Origin: Chromohalobacter nigrandesensis
Lineage (GTDB): Bacteria > Pseudomonadota > Gammaproteobacteria > Pseudomonadales > Halomonadaceae
Assembly: GCF_023061285.1 (NCBI RefSeq)
Contig: NZ_JAKGAM010000007.1
Coordinates: 85,631-149,630, forward strand
DNA: 64,000 bases
Reading direction: 5' to 3'
Part shown: positions 18,905 through 27,144 of the stretch, in pieces
How the letters are laid out: each line of letters starts with the position of its first letter
Position numbering within the stretch: the first letter of the stretch is position 1
Program-made: the position numbers and the translations under genes
The notes under the pieces: model-generated
Told to the model about the DNA's origin: nothing
The model's input: only the letters and a program-made list of their open reading frames with translations
The model's database searches: none

Positions 18905-19810
18905 ATGAAAGAGACTCAAGATCTGTTCCCGACGCGCCTGGAACGCAAACTGGGGATGTTCGAGCGCATCGACCCGGTAGTGCATAGCGAAGGCGAGCAA
19001 CGCAAGGGGCCGCTCAGCGAAGCCGAGCTCGACGAATTCGAACGCAAGGGCTTCCTTTCCTTCGAAGGATTCTTCAACGAAGACGAGATGGCCGCGTTCC
19101 TGGACGAGTTGGCCGACTACGAGAACGACGATGACCTCAAGCTCTCGGAAGGCACCATCCTCGAGCCAAGCAAGCAGGAAATTCGTTCGATCTTCGGCAT
19201 CCACGAGGTATCCGAGCGTTTCAGCCGCCTGACCCGTGACCCGCGCCTGCTGGCGATGGTCCAGCAGATCCTCGGCGGTGATGCCTATATCCACCAGTCG
19301 CGGATCAACTACAAGCCCGGCTTCAAGGGCAAGGGCTTCGACTGGCATTCCGATTTCGAAACCTGGCACAGCGAAGACGGCATGCCCCGCATGCGCTCGG
19401 TGAGCTGTTCGATCATTCTCACCGAAAACGGTGAATTCAACGGCCCGCTGATGCTGGTACCCGGCTCGCACAATTACTTCGTTCCCTGCGTGGGCCGCAC
19501 GCCGGAGAACAACTACAAGGAGTCGCTGAAGAGTCAGGAAATCGGCGTACCGGACAACGCCAGCCTGCGCGAGCTGATGCTCCAGGGCGATATCGAGGCA
19601 CCCAAGGGGCCTGTCGGCTCGTTGGTGATGTTCGAGTGCAATACCATGCATGGCTCGAACCTCAACATGTCGTGCTGGCCACGCAGCAACCTGTTCTTCG
19701 TCTACAACAGTGTCGAGAACACGCTGCACGACCCGTACTGCGGTAACCGCCCGCGGCCCGAGTTTCTGGCCAACCGCAAGGACTGGAGCCCCTTGAAACC
19801 TCTCAAGTGA
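18905..19810 (+). CDS. ectD: Ectoine hydroxylase EctD
   Basis: EctD is a non-heme Fe(II), 2-oxoglutarate-dependent dioxygenase that converts ectoine to 5-hydroxyectoine, a compatible solute made under salt and heat stress. The 301-residue product carries the EctD signature FDWHSDFETWHSEDGMPRMR. The predicted iron ligands are His148, Asp150 and His249 (MHGSN), and the 2-oxoglutarate-binding Arg is in CWPRSNLFFVYNS. The start at 18905 has an excellent GGAGG site. The ectABC genes are not in the window, so ectD is a stand-alone locus here. It is followed by a strong bidirectional terminator. Confidence 0.97.
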   Translation: MKETQDLFPTRLERKLGMFERIDPVVHSEGEQRKGPLSEAELDEFERKGFLSFEGFFNEDEMAAFLDELADYENDDDLKLSEGTILEPSKQEIRSIFGIHEVSERFSRLTRDPRLLAMVQQILGGDAYIHQSRINYKPGFKGKGFDWHSDFETWHSEDGMPRMRSVSCSIILTENGEFNGPLMLVPGSHNYFVPCVGRTPENNYKESLKSQEIGVPDNASLRELMLQGDIEAPKGPVGSLVMFECNTMHGSNLNMSCWPRSNLFFVYNSVENTLHDPYCGNRPRPEFLANRKDWSPLKPLK

Positions 19811-19870
19811 GAGGTTCAAAGAAGGCCGTGCACCACCTTTGTCACTGACATGGCCTTAGGCTGGACCTGA

Positions 19871-19906
19871 AACGACGAACCCCGGCATTTGCCGGGGTTC
19901 GTCGTT
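19871..19906. terminator. Strong bidirectional terminator between ectD and fadL
   Basis: A perfect 16-bp inverted repeat (19871-19886 with 19891-19906) with loop ATTT has the core CCCCGGC/GCCGGGG. It serves the convergent ectD and fadL-type genes. Confidence 0.85.
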
Positions 19907-19931
19907 ATAGACGCTGTACAAGACCTCTCTC

Positions 19932-21272
19932 TCAAAAACGATAATCCATCGAGAGCGCGAAGACGTTGGCATCCACTTCATAGGTCCCGGAAAGATCGCC
20001 ACGGCTGGCATTCTCGTTGGTCGGCGTTGCGTTCTGGTCCATATCGCCGTCATCACCGAACACGCGCATGTATCCCGCCGTCACGCCAAACTCCGACGTC
20101 GGCATCCAAGTCGCACCAAGAGTCGCCCAACGGCGGTCGGCATCTGGCACGCGCGGCGTACGATGCTCGCTGTCCGGCACCGGGGATTCGTCGACTCCTA
20201 AGCCAGCGCGCAGCAACCACTGCGGATTGAGCTGATAGTTGGCCCCGACCGAGAAGGCCCAGGTATCGTCCCAGTTTTCGGTCGTAGTGCTCAATTCGCG
20301 GCCACCAGATTCGACGGTCAGCTCCTTGAAGCTGCTCCATTCCGTCCATTCGGCATTGGCCATCAAGGCGAGCCGGTCGGTCAATTGGTGGTAGATACCA
20401 AGGTTGAGGTTGGCCGGCGTGGTCAAATCCGCCTTGCCTCCAGCATCCTGAAAGCGTCCCATGCGCTGGGCCCTCGCCAGAATTTGTTGCCCGAACGCGT
20501 TGTCGGAGCTGTAGTCAACGTTACCGTCCAGCGTCAGCTCGACCTCTGAACGATAGCTGATGCCCAGGCGTGTCCGCTCGGTGGCCTGAAAAAGCGCACC
20601 CAGCGTGTAGCCGTAGCCCCAATCATCGCCGGTCACCTCGGCCATGCCATCGGCATTGCCAACCAAGGCGGGATTGCCAGAACTGCCACCGAGATCGATG
20701 GCATTAGACAGAGTAGCGTCAGCATACTGAGCACGCAGACCCACCGCCAAGTTGAGACGATCGGTGGCGCGATAGTTCAGCGTCGGCTGGATATCGATGG
20801 TCTCGAGCTCGGTTTCAACGGCGTGATAGCGGCCGATCCACTCCTTGTCATACTTCGTCGAGAGGCCATACGGCGCGGAGATCGCAAGCCCCAAGTCGAA
20901 GCGTTCATCCAGGCGCGTCTTGAAGGCAAAGCTGGGCACCCAGGCTTCCTCACCGCCTTTGCGCGAGCCGCCACGATCATAGCTCAAAGGTGACCCGGCT
21001 GGGCTAGCCGACGCATCGGTCAATTCGAAGCTGGCATCGATATAGGAAATACCGCCAGCCACTTGGGTGCCCTCGACATTCCCGATAGCCGCCGGATTGT
21101 AGGTCATGTAGCTGACGTCCTCGGCACCAGCCGCAGCACCTGCCATGGCGTTGCCCAGTACCTTGGCGCTCTGTTCACGAACCTGAAATCCCGAGGCTGC
21201 GGCCTGTCCAGACGCTATCACGGCGGATGCCAGAGTCACGGCAAGCGTGAGCTTGTTAATGTTGTTATGCAT
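19932..21272 (-). CDS. FadL/OmpP1/TodX family outer membrane transporter
   Basis: This 446-residue outer-membrane protein has a signal peptide ending in GQAAA before SGFQVREQSAKVLGNA. The N-terminal hatch region (GNAMAGAAAGAEDVSYMTYNPAA) is diagnostic of the FadL family, which moves long-chain fatty acids or other hydrophobic compounds through a lateral opening. A beta-barrel ending in LSMDYRF follows. The ATG at 21272 has an AGAGGA site. In function it may be FadL proper, but hydrocarbon transporters of the family look alike, so I leave out the symbol. Confidence 0.87.
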   Translation of the reverse strand: MHNNINKLTLAVTLASAVIASGQAAASGFQVREQSAKVLGNAMAGAAAGAEDVSYMTYNPAAIGNVEGTQVAGGISYIDASFELTDASASPAGSPLSYDRGGSRKGGEEAWVPSFAFKTRLDERFDLGLAISAPYGLSTKYDKEWIGRYHAVETELETIDIQPTLNYRATDRLNLAVGLRAQYADATLSNAIDLGGSSGNPALVGNADGMAEVTGDDWGYGYTLGALFQATERTRLGISYRSEVELTLDGNVDYSSDNAFGQQILARAQRMGRFQDAGGKADLTTPANLNLGIYHQLTDRLALMANAEWTEWSSFKELTVESGGRELSTTTENWDDTWAFSVGANYQLNPQWLLRAGLGVDESPVPDSEHRTPRVPDADRRWATLGATWMPTSEFGVTAGYMRVFGDDGDMDQNATPTNENASRGDLSGTYEVDANVFALSMDYRF

Positions 21273-21394
21273 GAAAACGTCCTCTTCTGCGGAGACGTGG
21301 AGGCGAAAATCGTCTAGATTTTTACCCTTGCCCGAATAATGGCGTGCCTCTTCGTTTTGGCTGATGGCCGTTTGCAAGTCAAGAGCGAACGTTT

Positions 21395-21411
21395 GTTTTA
21401 ATCTTTAAAAC
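21395..21411. promoter_or_regulatory. AT-rich dyad in the fadL-merR intergenic region
   Basis: GTTTTAA-TCT-TTAAAAC is a perfect 7-bp dyad in the 312-base divergent space 21273-21584, about 120 bases ahead of the fadL-type gene. It may be an operator for that gene. The rest of this space holds the merR promoter (21529-21559) and no recognisable gene. Confidence 0.35.
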
Positions 21412-21528
21412 GCTCATCCTTTAGTCTTATCAGTCGTCTCTCACCTAGCCTCTCTCCGGGGAGTAGTCTCATTTATTCATGCATTTCAGTCTGTTGCCTG
21501 GAGATCACAGGAAGAGTCCAAGATCATC

Positions 21529-21559
21529 TTGACCTTTGTGTTACCCAAAGGTTTTAGAC
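21529..21559 (+). promoter_or_regulatory. MerR-type promoter-operator of the copper module
   Basis: TTGACC (-35, 21529-21534), a 19-base spacer and TTAGAC (-10, 21554-21559) enclose the dyad ACCTTTG-N7-CAAAGGT (21532-21552). This is the overlong-spacer layout of CueR/MerR promoters, where the regulator twists DNA to activate. It lies just upstream of the regulator gene, implying autoregulation. Confidence 0.82.
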
Positions 21560-21584
21560 TTCCCATACTACTCAGGAGGGCGCC

Positions 21585-22022
21585 ATGAAAGTCAGCGATC
21601 TGGCCCGAGCCACCGACGTCACCGGCGAAACGGTGCGCCATTACACGCGTGAGGGGCTACTGCATCCGCAGCGCGATCCCGACAACGGCTATCAGCTCTA
21701 CGATGCCGACGACCTCAATCGCCTGCGCTTCATTCAGCGCGCACGCACGCTGGGATTCAGCCTTCGCGAGGTACGCGAGATCCTCGAGCACGCCGATCAC
21801 GGCGACTCCCCGTGCCCCATGGTGCGCGACCTGCTGGCCGAACGCTTGCCGGAGATTCAGGCGCGCATCCGCGAGTTGCAGGCCCTGGCAACGCGCATGG
21901 AACACGCCTTGTCCTCCTGGCGGGACATGCCGGATGGCACGCCCGACGGCCATAGCCTGTGTCGGCTGATCGAGAGCTTGCCCATGGAGGGTGACGACGA
22001 TTTCTCACGCCAGGCGCCATGA
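21585..22022 (+). CDS. MerR-family metal-responsive transcriptional regulator
   Basis: This 145-residue regulator has an N-terminal winged helix ([20 protein letters not shown]...[16 protein letters not shown]), a dimerisation helix, and a C-terminal metal-loop region. It carries only two Cys, Cys77 (SPCPMV) and Cys126 (HSLCRLIE), with His123 nearby. Canonical CueR has a CX7C pair in this loop, and ZntR/CadR have Cys77-like plus two to three loop Cys. So the ligand set is incomplete for either class. The adjoining ATPase and the promoter layout point to copper. It overlaps or abuts the ATPase start. Confidence 0.88.
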   Translation: MKVSDLARATDVTGETVRHYTREGLLHPQRDPDNGYQLYDADDLNRLRFIQRARTLGFSLREVREILEHADHGDSPCPMVRDLLAERLPEIQARIRELQALATRMEHALSSWRDMPDGTPDGHSLCRLIESLPMEGDDDFSRQAP

Positions 22023-22045
22023 GCGCAGCCAACGGAGAACGCAAG

Positions 22046-24592
22046 ATGAGCACGATGGCTCCCCATTCTTTCAGCGTGCCCGGCATGAACTGCCAGGGTT
22101 GCGTCAAACGCATGCGCGAGGCGATCCGAGCTGAAGACGCCCAGGCCGAGGTCACCGGCGAGCCCGCCGATAAGCGTCTCGACGTCGAGTCATCTCTGGA
22201 CGCGGCGCGTCTGAGCGCATTGCTCGAGCAGGCCGGCTATCCGCCGACAACGACGAATATCGCCGACGACAGCGCGTCAACGACGCCTTCGACGGCCTCG
22301 AGTGGCGACCGGCAAGACGCCGAGACAAGACCCGACGGGGCGCCGATTCGTCTATCGTTGTCCGGCATGACCTGCGCCGGCTGCGTCAATACCGTTACCC
22401 AGGCCCTGAACGCCACGCCCGGCGTGCGCTCGGCCAGCGTCAACTTCGGCTCGCATACCGCCGAGGTCGTCGGTGACGCGCGTCCCCAGCAATTGGTCGA
22501 AGCCGTCGAAGCGGTCGGCTACGGCGCCGAGCCCATCGAGGATCTCGGCCAGGCGTCGCGCACCCGCGAGCACAACGAAGCGCGCGAGTACCGCCAGCGG
22601 CTTCGCGACACAGCACTGGGGCTCATTCCCGGGGTGCTGCTGATGGGCAGCATGCTGTTTCATCATCCACATCTGAGCGGTATGGAGCGCTGGGTCTGGC
22701 TGCTGATCGGTTTGCTCACGCTGGGCATCATGGCTACGGCGGGGCGTCGCTTCTTCATCAATGCCTGGAAAACCTTCCGTCATCACCAGGCCAACATGGA
22801 TACCCTGATCGCCGTCGGCACCGGCACCGCTTGGCTCTATTCGATGACGGTGGTGCTGATCCCCGAGGCGATTCCAGTCGCCGCGCGCGGTCTCTATTTC
22901 GAAGCCTCGGTGATGATCATCGGCCTGATCAGCCTCGGCAATGCCATGGAGTTGCGCGCCCGAGGGCGCACCTCACGGGCGCTCAATCGCCTGCTCGACC
23001 TGCAGGCACCCACCGCTCGAGTGATTCGCGACGGCGACGAGCGCGACGTGCCGCTCGACGACGTCGCCGTCGATGACCGCATTCGCGTGCGTCCCGGCGA
23101 GCGCCTGGCCGTGGATGGCCGTGTCGAGGAAGGCGACAGTCATGTCGACGAAGCGATGTTGACCGGCGAGCCTCAGCCCGTCGCCAAGCATCCCGGCGAC
23201 GAGGTCAGTGCGGGCACGGTCAACGGCCGTGGCACGCTGGTCTATATCGCCACCCGTATCGGCGCCGACAGCCGCCTGGGGCGCATCGTCGAGCAAGTGG
23301 CCAGCGCCCAGAACTCGCGCCCGCCCATCGGCGCCCTGGCCGACCGGATTTCTGCCATCTTCGTGCCCAGCGTGTTGATCATCGCCGTCCTCACGGCCTT
23401 GGTCTGGTTCAACTTCGGCCCCGCGCCGCAGTTGGTCCACATGCTGGTTACCGCCACTACCGTACTGATCATCGCCTGCCCATGTGCCCTGGGGCTGGCG
23501 ACACCGATGTCGACCATGATCGGTGTCGGCAAGGCCGCCGAGCACGGCATCCTGGTACGCGACGGCGATGCGCTGCAGACCGCCAGCAAGCTGACGACCT
23601 TGGTGGTCGACAAGACCGGCACGCTGACCGAGGGGCGCCCGCGCGTGACCGCCGCCCAGTGGGCCACCGAGGATACCCAAACAGCATTGAGCTGGGTAGC
23701 GGCCCTCGAACGTGGCTCCGAGCACCCGCTCGCCGAGGCACTCGGCGACTACGCCGAGCAGCAGGGCGCCACGCAGACCGCGCTTCCCGAACTCCACGAG
23801 TTTCAGGCGCTCAGCGGGCGTGGCGTCACCGCCGTCACCGACACCAACCAGTCGTTGCGCCTGGGCAATGCCGCGTTGATGCGCGACGGCGATGTCGAAC
23901 TGGGCCAGGCCCAGGCCTGGGGCGCCGAGCTCGAAGACAAGGCACAGACACCGCTGTACCTGGCCGCCGATGGACAGGTATTGGGCGTCTTCGGCATCAG
24001 CGACCCGCTACGTGAGGATAGCCGCGACGCCGTGGCGCGCTTGCAGGCGGACGGCATCGAGGTGGTCATGCTGACCGGCGATAATGCGCATACCGCCCAG
24101 GCCGTGGCGAAGGCGCTGGGTATCGCGCGCGTCGAAGCCGAACTTTTGCCGGAGGACAAGCGCGAGATCGTCGCGCAGTTGCAACGCGACGGGCATCTCG
24201 TCGGCATGACCGGCGACGGCATCAACGACGCCCCGGCCCTGGCACAGGCCGACGTGGGCTTCGCCATCGGTCAGGGCACCGACGTGGCGATCGAATCGGC
24301 CGGCATCACGCTGATGCGCAACTCGCTACACGGCGTGGCCGATGCCATCGAGATCAGCCGCGCCACGTTGCGCAACATCAAACAGAACCTGTGGGGCGCC
24401 TTCGGCTACAACGGCCTGGGGATTCCCATCGCCGCCGGGGTGTTCTATCCGCTGACGGGAATACTGCTCTCGCCCATCGTCGCCGCCGTGGCCATGTCGC
24501 TGTCCTCGGTCACCGTGGTCAGCAACGCCAACCGCTTGAGGCTATTCAAATCCACGGCACACAGTGCCAAAACGTCTGAGGAGGCCGCATGA
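22046..24592 (+). CDS. copA: Copper-translocating P1B-type ATPase (CopA-like)
   Basis: This 848-residue copper efflux pump has two N-terminal heavy-metal domains with GMNCQGC and GMTCAGC, the second closer to consensus. Membrane segments follow, with the CPC ion motif ([12 protein letters not shown]), the phosphorylated Asp ([10 protein letters not shown]) and the hinge [16 protein letters not shown]. The late membrane motifs YN (AFGYNGLG) and MSxSS ([14 protein letters not shown]) mark the Cu(I) class. A GGAG site supports the ATG at 22046. An ATG at 22019 overlapping the merR stop is an alternative. Its stop overlaps the next small gene. Confidence 0.93.
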   Translation: MSTMAPHSFSVPGMNCQGCVKRMREAIRAEDAQAEVTGEPADKRLDVESSLDAARLSALLEQAGYPPTTTNIADDSASTTPSTASSGDRQDAETRPDGAPIRLSLSGMTCAGCVNTVTQALNATPGVRSASVNFGSHTAEVVGDARPQQLVEAVEAVGYGAEPIEDLGQASRTREHNEAREYRQRLRDTALGLIPGVLLMGSMLFHHPHLSGMERWVWLLIGLLTLGIMATAGRRFFINAWKTFRHHQANMDTLIAVGTGTAWLYSMTVVLIPEAIPVAARGLYFEASVMIIGLISLGNAMELRARGRTSRALNRLLDLQAPTARVIRDGDERDVPLDDVAVDDRIRVRPGERLAVDGRVEEGDSHVDEAMLTGEPQPVAKHPGDEVSAGTVNGRGTLVYIATRIGADSRLGRIVEQVASAQNSRPPIGALADRISAIFVPSVLIIAVLTALVWFNFGPAPQLVHMLVTATTVLIIACPCALGLATPMSTMIGVGKAAEHGILVRDGDALQTASKLTTLVVDKTGTLTEGRPRVTAAQWATEDTQTALSWVAALERGSEHPLAEALGDYAEQQGATQTALPELHEFQALSGRGVTAVTDTNQSLRLGNAALMRDGDVELGQAQAWGAELEDKAQTPLYLAADGQVLGVFGISDPLREDSRDAVARLQADGIEVVMLTGDNAHTAQAVAKALGIARVEAELLPEDKREIVAQLQRDGHLVGMTGDGINDAPALAQADVGFAIGQGTDVAIESAGITLMRNSLHGVADAIEISRATLRNIKQNLWGAFGYNGLGIPIAAGVFYPLTGILLSPIVAAVAMSLSSVTVVSNANRLRLFKSTAHSAKTSEEAA

Positions 24593-24666
24593 CGTTCCTC
24601 ATCAACCTGATCGGGCTGGCATTGATCGCCGGCATCGTCTGGTGGTTCTGGCTATCGCCACGTTGA
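24589..24666 (+). CDS. Single-span membrane microprotein after copA (25 residues)
   Basis: An ATG overlapping the copA stop (ATGA) opens a 25-codon frame with one hydrophobic helix, [18 protein letters not shown], then WFWLSPR and stop. The overlap implies coupled translation and co-expression. From memory, cupredoxin-domain proteins encoded behind proteobacterial copper ATPases begin with a similar anchor (NLxGLALIxxIVWWFWL) followed by a copper-binding domain. Here the reading frame stops where that domain would begin. It may be a remnant or a functional pump-associated peptide. Confidence 0.6.
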   Translation: MTFLINLIGLALIAGIVWWFWLSPR

Positions 24667-24725
24667 GATCATTGCCGTGTGATGGCTATGCTGGGGGCAT
24701 TGCGTCGCGGTAAACGGGGAGTGAT

Positions 24726-25145
24726 ATGCCACGCATTCAAGGCGTTCTCGAAACCGCCCTCTACGTCACCGACATGGCCCGTGCCCGGGCCTTCTTCGAG
24801 AACGTGATGGAGCTGACGGCCTTCACTGCCGATCATCGCTTCACCGCGTACGAGGCCGGGCCGAGCAGCGTGTTGCTGCTGTTTCAACAAGGCAGTACCC
24901 AGGAAACCGTGACCCTGCCGCACGGCATGGGCACCATACCGCCCCACGACGGCACCGGGCGTGTGCATCTGGCGCTGGCCATTACCCCAGAGGCACTAGC
25001 CGAGTGGGAGGACCAACTCGCCGCACACGACGTTCCCATCGAAGGTCGCACCCACTGGCCGAAGGGCGGTGAAAGCCTCTACTTCCGCGACCCCGACGGC
25101 CATTTGCTGGAACTGGCCACGCCCGGCGTCTGGCCGAATTACTGA
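24726..25145 (+). CDS. VOC-family (glyoxalase/dioxygenase-fold) protein
   Basis: A 139-residue single-domain vicinal oxygen chelate protein. The beta-alpha-beta-beta-beta units are seen as VLETALYVTDMARARAFFENVMEL and GRVHLALAI, closing with the typical metal-ligand motif YFRDPDGHLLELATPG. Family members include glyoxalase I, fosfomycin and bleomycin resistance proteins and extradiol dioxygenases; the substrate cannot be inferred. It has a GGGGAG site ahead of the ATG and is convergent with the recJ-like gene across a repeat-rich spacer. Confidence 0.85.
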   Translation: MPRIQGVLETALYVTDMARARAFFENVMELTAFTADHRFTAYEAGPSSVLLLFQQGSTQETVTLPHGMGTIPPHDGTGRVHLALAITPEALAEWEDQLAAHDVPIEGRTHWPKGGESLYFRDPDGHLLELATPGVWPNY

Positions 25146-25163
25146 GAGGGAAGACGTCAGTAC

Positions 25164-25280
25164 GACGCTACGCGTCTTGAAGAAGGAAGAACGCCGCTAC
25201 GCGGCTGGAAGAAACCCCAGGGAAACAGAATCGCTCCCGCCTCTTCCCTCTTCCCTCTTCCCTCTTCCCTCTTCCCTCTT
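25164..25280. repeat. Mini-hairpins and CTCTTCC heptamer array at the recJ-like 3' end
   Basis: Two mini-hairpins with identical TAC loops, GACGC-TAC-GCGTC (25164-25176) and GCCGC-TAC-GCGGC (25193-25205), precede five perfect CTCTTCC units plus a partial one (25241-25280) that touches the stop of the recJ-like gene. Confidence 0.9.
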
Positions 25281-27075
25281 AAACAGGCTCGGCATGCTCG
25301 ACCATCAACTGCAAGGATTCACGCCCCCGCCAGCGATTGCGCGATAGCTTATAGGCACAGCGCAGTCGGTCACCGAGCCCGAACGGCGGCAGTTCGCCGG
25401 GTGTCAGGGCGCGAAACCAGATCGCCTTGAGGCTCACCGTGCCGCACGAGAGCTCGAGCATCAGATGGTTGCCCTCGGCGCCCACCGGGCGTAGCTGCTC
25501 GATGCGAAACTCGCCGTCGAACAGCGGCGCGTCGAACTCGCGACCGTAGGGCGCCAGGCGCGCCAGCTCGTCCACCGCCGCCAGCGATAGCTGCTCGGGC
25601 GTCAAGGCGCCGTCGGTCAGCACATAGGGGAAAAGTGCGCGGCCACCGAGTTGTTCCTCGACCGCCACGAGAAAGGCATCGCGAAATTGCGCCAGACGCT
25701 CGCGCGGTACGCCGATACCCGCCGCGCCCCGATGCCCACCGAAACGCGGCAATGCCTCGGGGGCCAGTTCATGCGCACGCTGCAGTGCATCGCGCAGATG
25801 CAACCCCTCGATGGAGCGTCCCGACCCGGTCAACATCCCCGGCGCGGCGGCCGGTGTAAGCACCAGCGTGGGACGCCCGAAGGCCTGCACCAGGCGCGAG
25901 GCGACGATGCCCTGCACGCCGGCATGGCCGTCCTCGAGGAAGACCACGATGGCCGACGCCCCCTCGGCCAGCGCGTCGAGCGCCAATGCCCGGGCGCTCT
26001 CGACCATGTCCGCCTCGATCGCCTTGCGCGACTGGTTATCGGTATCCAGCACTTCGAGATGACGCCGCGCCGAGGCGTCGTCGGCGGCGAGCATGAAATG
26101 CAGCGCCGCGTAGGGATCGTCGAGGCGCGAGCGCGCGTTGATGCGCGGCCCCATCTGAAAGGCCAGGGTCTCAGCATCGAAGGGTACGCTGTCGTCCCCC
26201 AGTCGCTCGGCCATGACCCGCCAGCAGGCAGCGCCCATGCGGTTGATCAGCGTCAGCCCATGGCTGACCACGGCGCGGTTGGCGGGGCTCGCGCCCAACG
26301 AGACGCAATCCGCCACGGTGCCCAGTGCCACGTAGGACAGCCACGGCGATAGCTTCGGAATCGAGGGCGAAGCCACGCCCTGCTCGATGAGCACTGAGCG
26401 CGTCAGTGACATGGTCAGCCACGCCACCATACAACCGGCGATGGTGGGATCCGGGTAATCGCAATCGCTGCGCGTGGGATTGACGGTGGCATACGCCGAC
26501 GCCGGCGGTCCCGCCGTCGGCAAGGCGTGATGGTCGGTGACCACGACATCGAGCCCCGCCTCACGCAGGCGCGCGATACGCGGCTCGTCGGAGCTGCCGC
26601 AGTCGGCGGTGATCACCAGACTGGGTCGTGGCGACAACGCCAGGGTGCGCTCCACCAGCGGCAGACTGATGCCGTAGCCATCGAAGATACGATGCCCGAT
26701 CAAGCTATGCAGCTTGTGCATCGGTACGCCGAACAACTCATTCAGGGTCCGCAGAATGACGACGTGCGAGGTGATACCGTCGACGTCGTAATCGGTCAAG
26801 ATGCCGATATGCTCGCCCTCGGCCACCGCCAGGGCGATCCGCTCGGCGGCACGGCGCGCGTCCTGCAGACGCTCGGGATGCGCCAGATAGCGCAGGCTGG
26901 GGTCGATCAGCGACGCGATATCGTCCGTGTAGTCGTGCAGACGCCCGGCGAGTATCCGCGCCTGCAGTTCGCTGAGCCCGGCCGACTGCGCGCGGCGATA
27001 GACATCCTCATCGCGCGGGCGAGACAGGATACGGCGATTCAGCAGGCGTTGCGGATCATGCTCGGCTACTGACAA
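25279..27075 (-). CDS. recJ: RecJ-like single-stranded-DNA exonuclease, divergent
   Basis: This 598-residue DHH-family phosphoesterase sits at the recJ position of the conserved xerD-dsbC-...-recJ string. RecJ degrades single-stranded DNA 5' to 3' in recombination and repair. The DHH motif (VTDHHALP) and the GSGRSIEGLHLRDAL block are present. Several normally strict motifs differ: DYDVDGITS for DxDADGATS, DCGSSDE for DNGISS, RSRLDD for AGRLDD, and GGHRGAAG for GGHAMAAG. The start is a TTG at 27075 with a strong GAGGAG site. It may be a diverged RecJ or a paralogue. Confidence 0.8.
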   Translation of the reverse strand: MSVAEHDPQRLLNRRILSRPRDEDVYRRAQSAGLSELQARILAGRLHDYTDDIASLIDPSLRYLAHPERLQDARRAAERIALAVAEGEHIGILTDYDVDGITSHVVILRTLNELFGVPMHKLHSLIGHRIFDGYGISLPLVERTLALSPRPSLVITADCGSSDEPRIARLREAGLDVVVTDHHALPTAGPPASAYATVNPTRSDCDYPDPTIAGCMVAWLTMSLTRSVLIEQGVASPSIPKLSPWLSYVALGTVADCVSLGASPANRAVVSHGLTLINRMGAACWRVMAERLGDDSVPFDAETLAFQMGPRINARSRLDDPYAALHFMLAADDASARRHLEVLDTDNQSRKAIEADMVESARALALDALAEGASAIVVFLEDGHAGVQGIVASRLVQAFGRPTLVLTPAAAPGMLTGSGRSIEGLHLRDALQRAHELAPEALPRFGGHRGAAGIGVPRERLAQFRDAFLVAVEEQLGGRALFPYVLTDGALTPEQLSLAAVDELARLAPYGREFDAPLFDGEFRIEQLRPVGAEGNHLMLELSCGTVSLKAIWFRALTPGELPPFGLGDRLRCAYKLSRNRWRGRESLQLMVEHAEPV

Positions 27076-27144
27076 GGATGACTCCTCGGGAGACGGCGGG
27101 ATGGCAAACCGGGGCGTCGCGGATCACCACGACGCCCTGAAACA

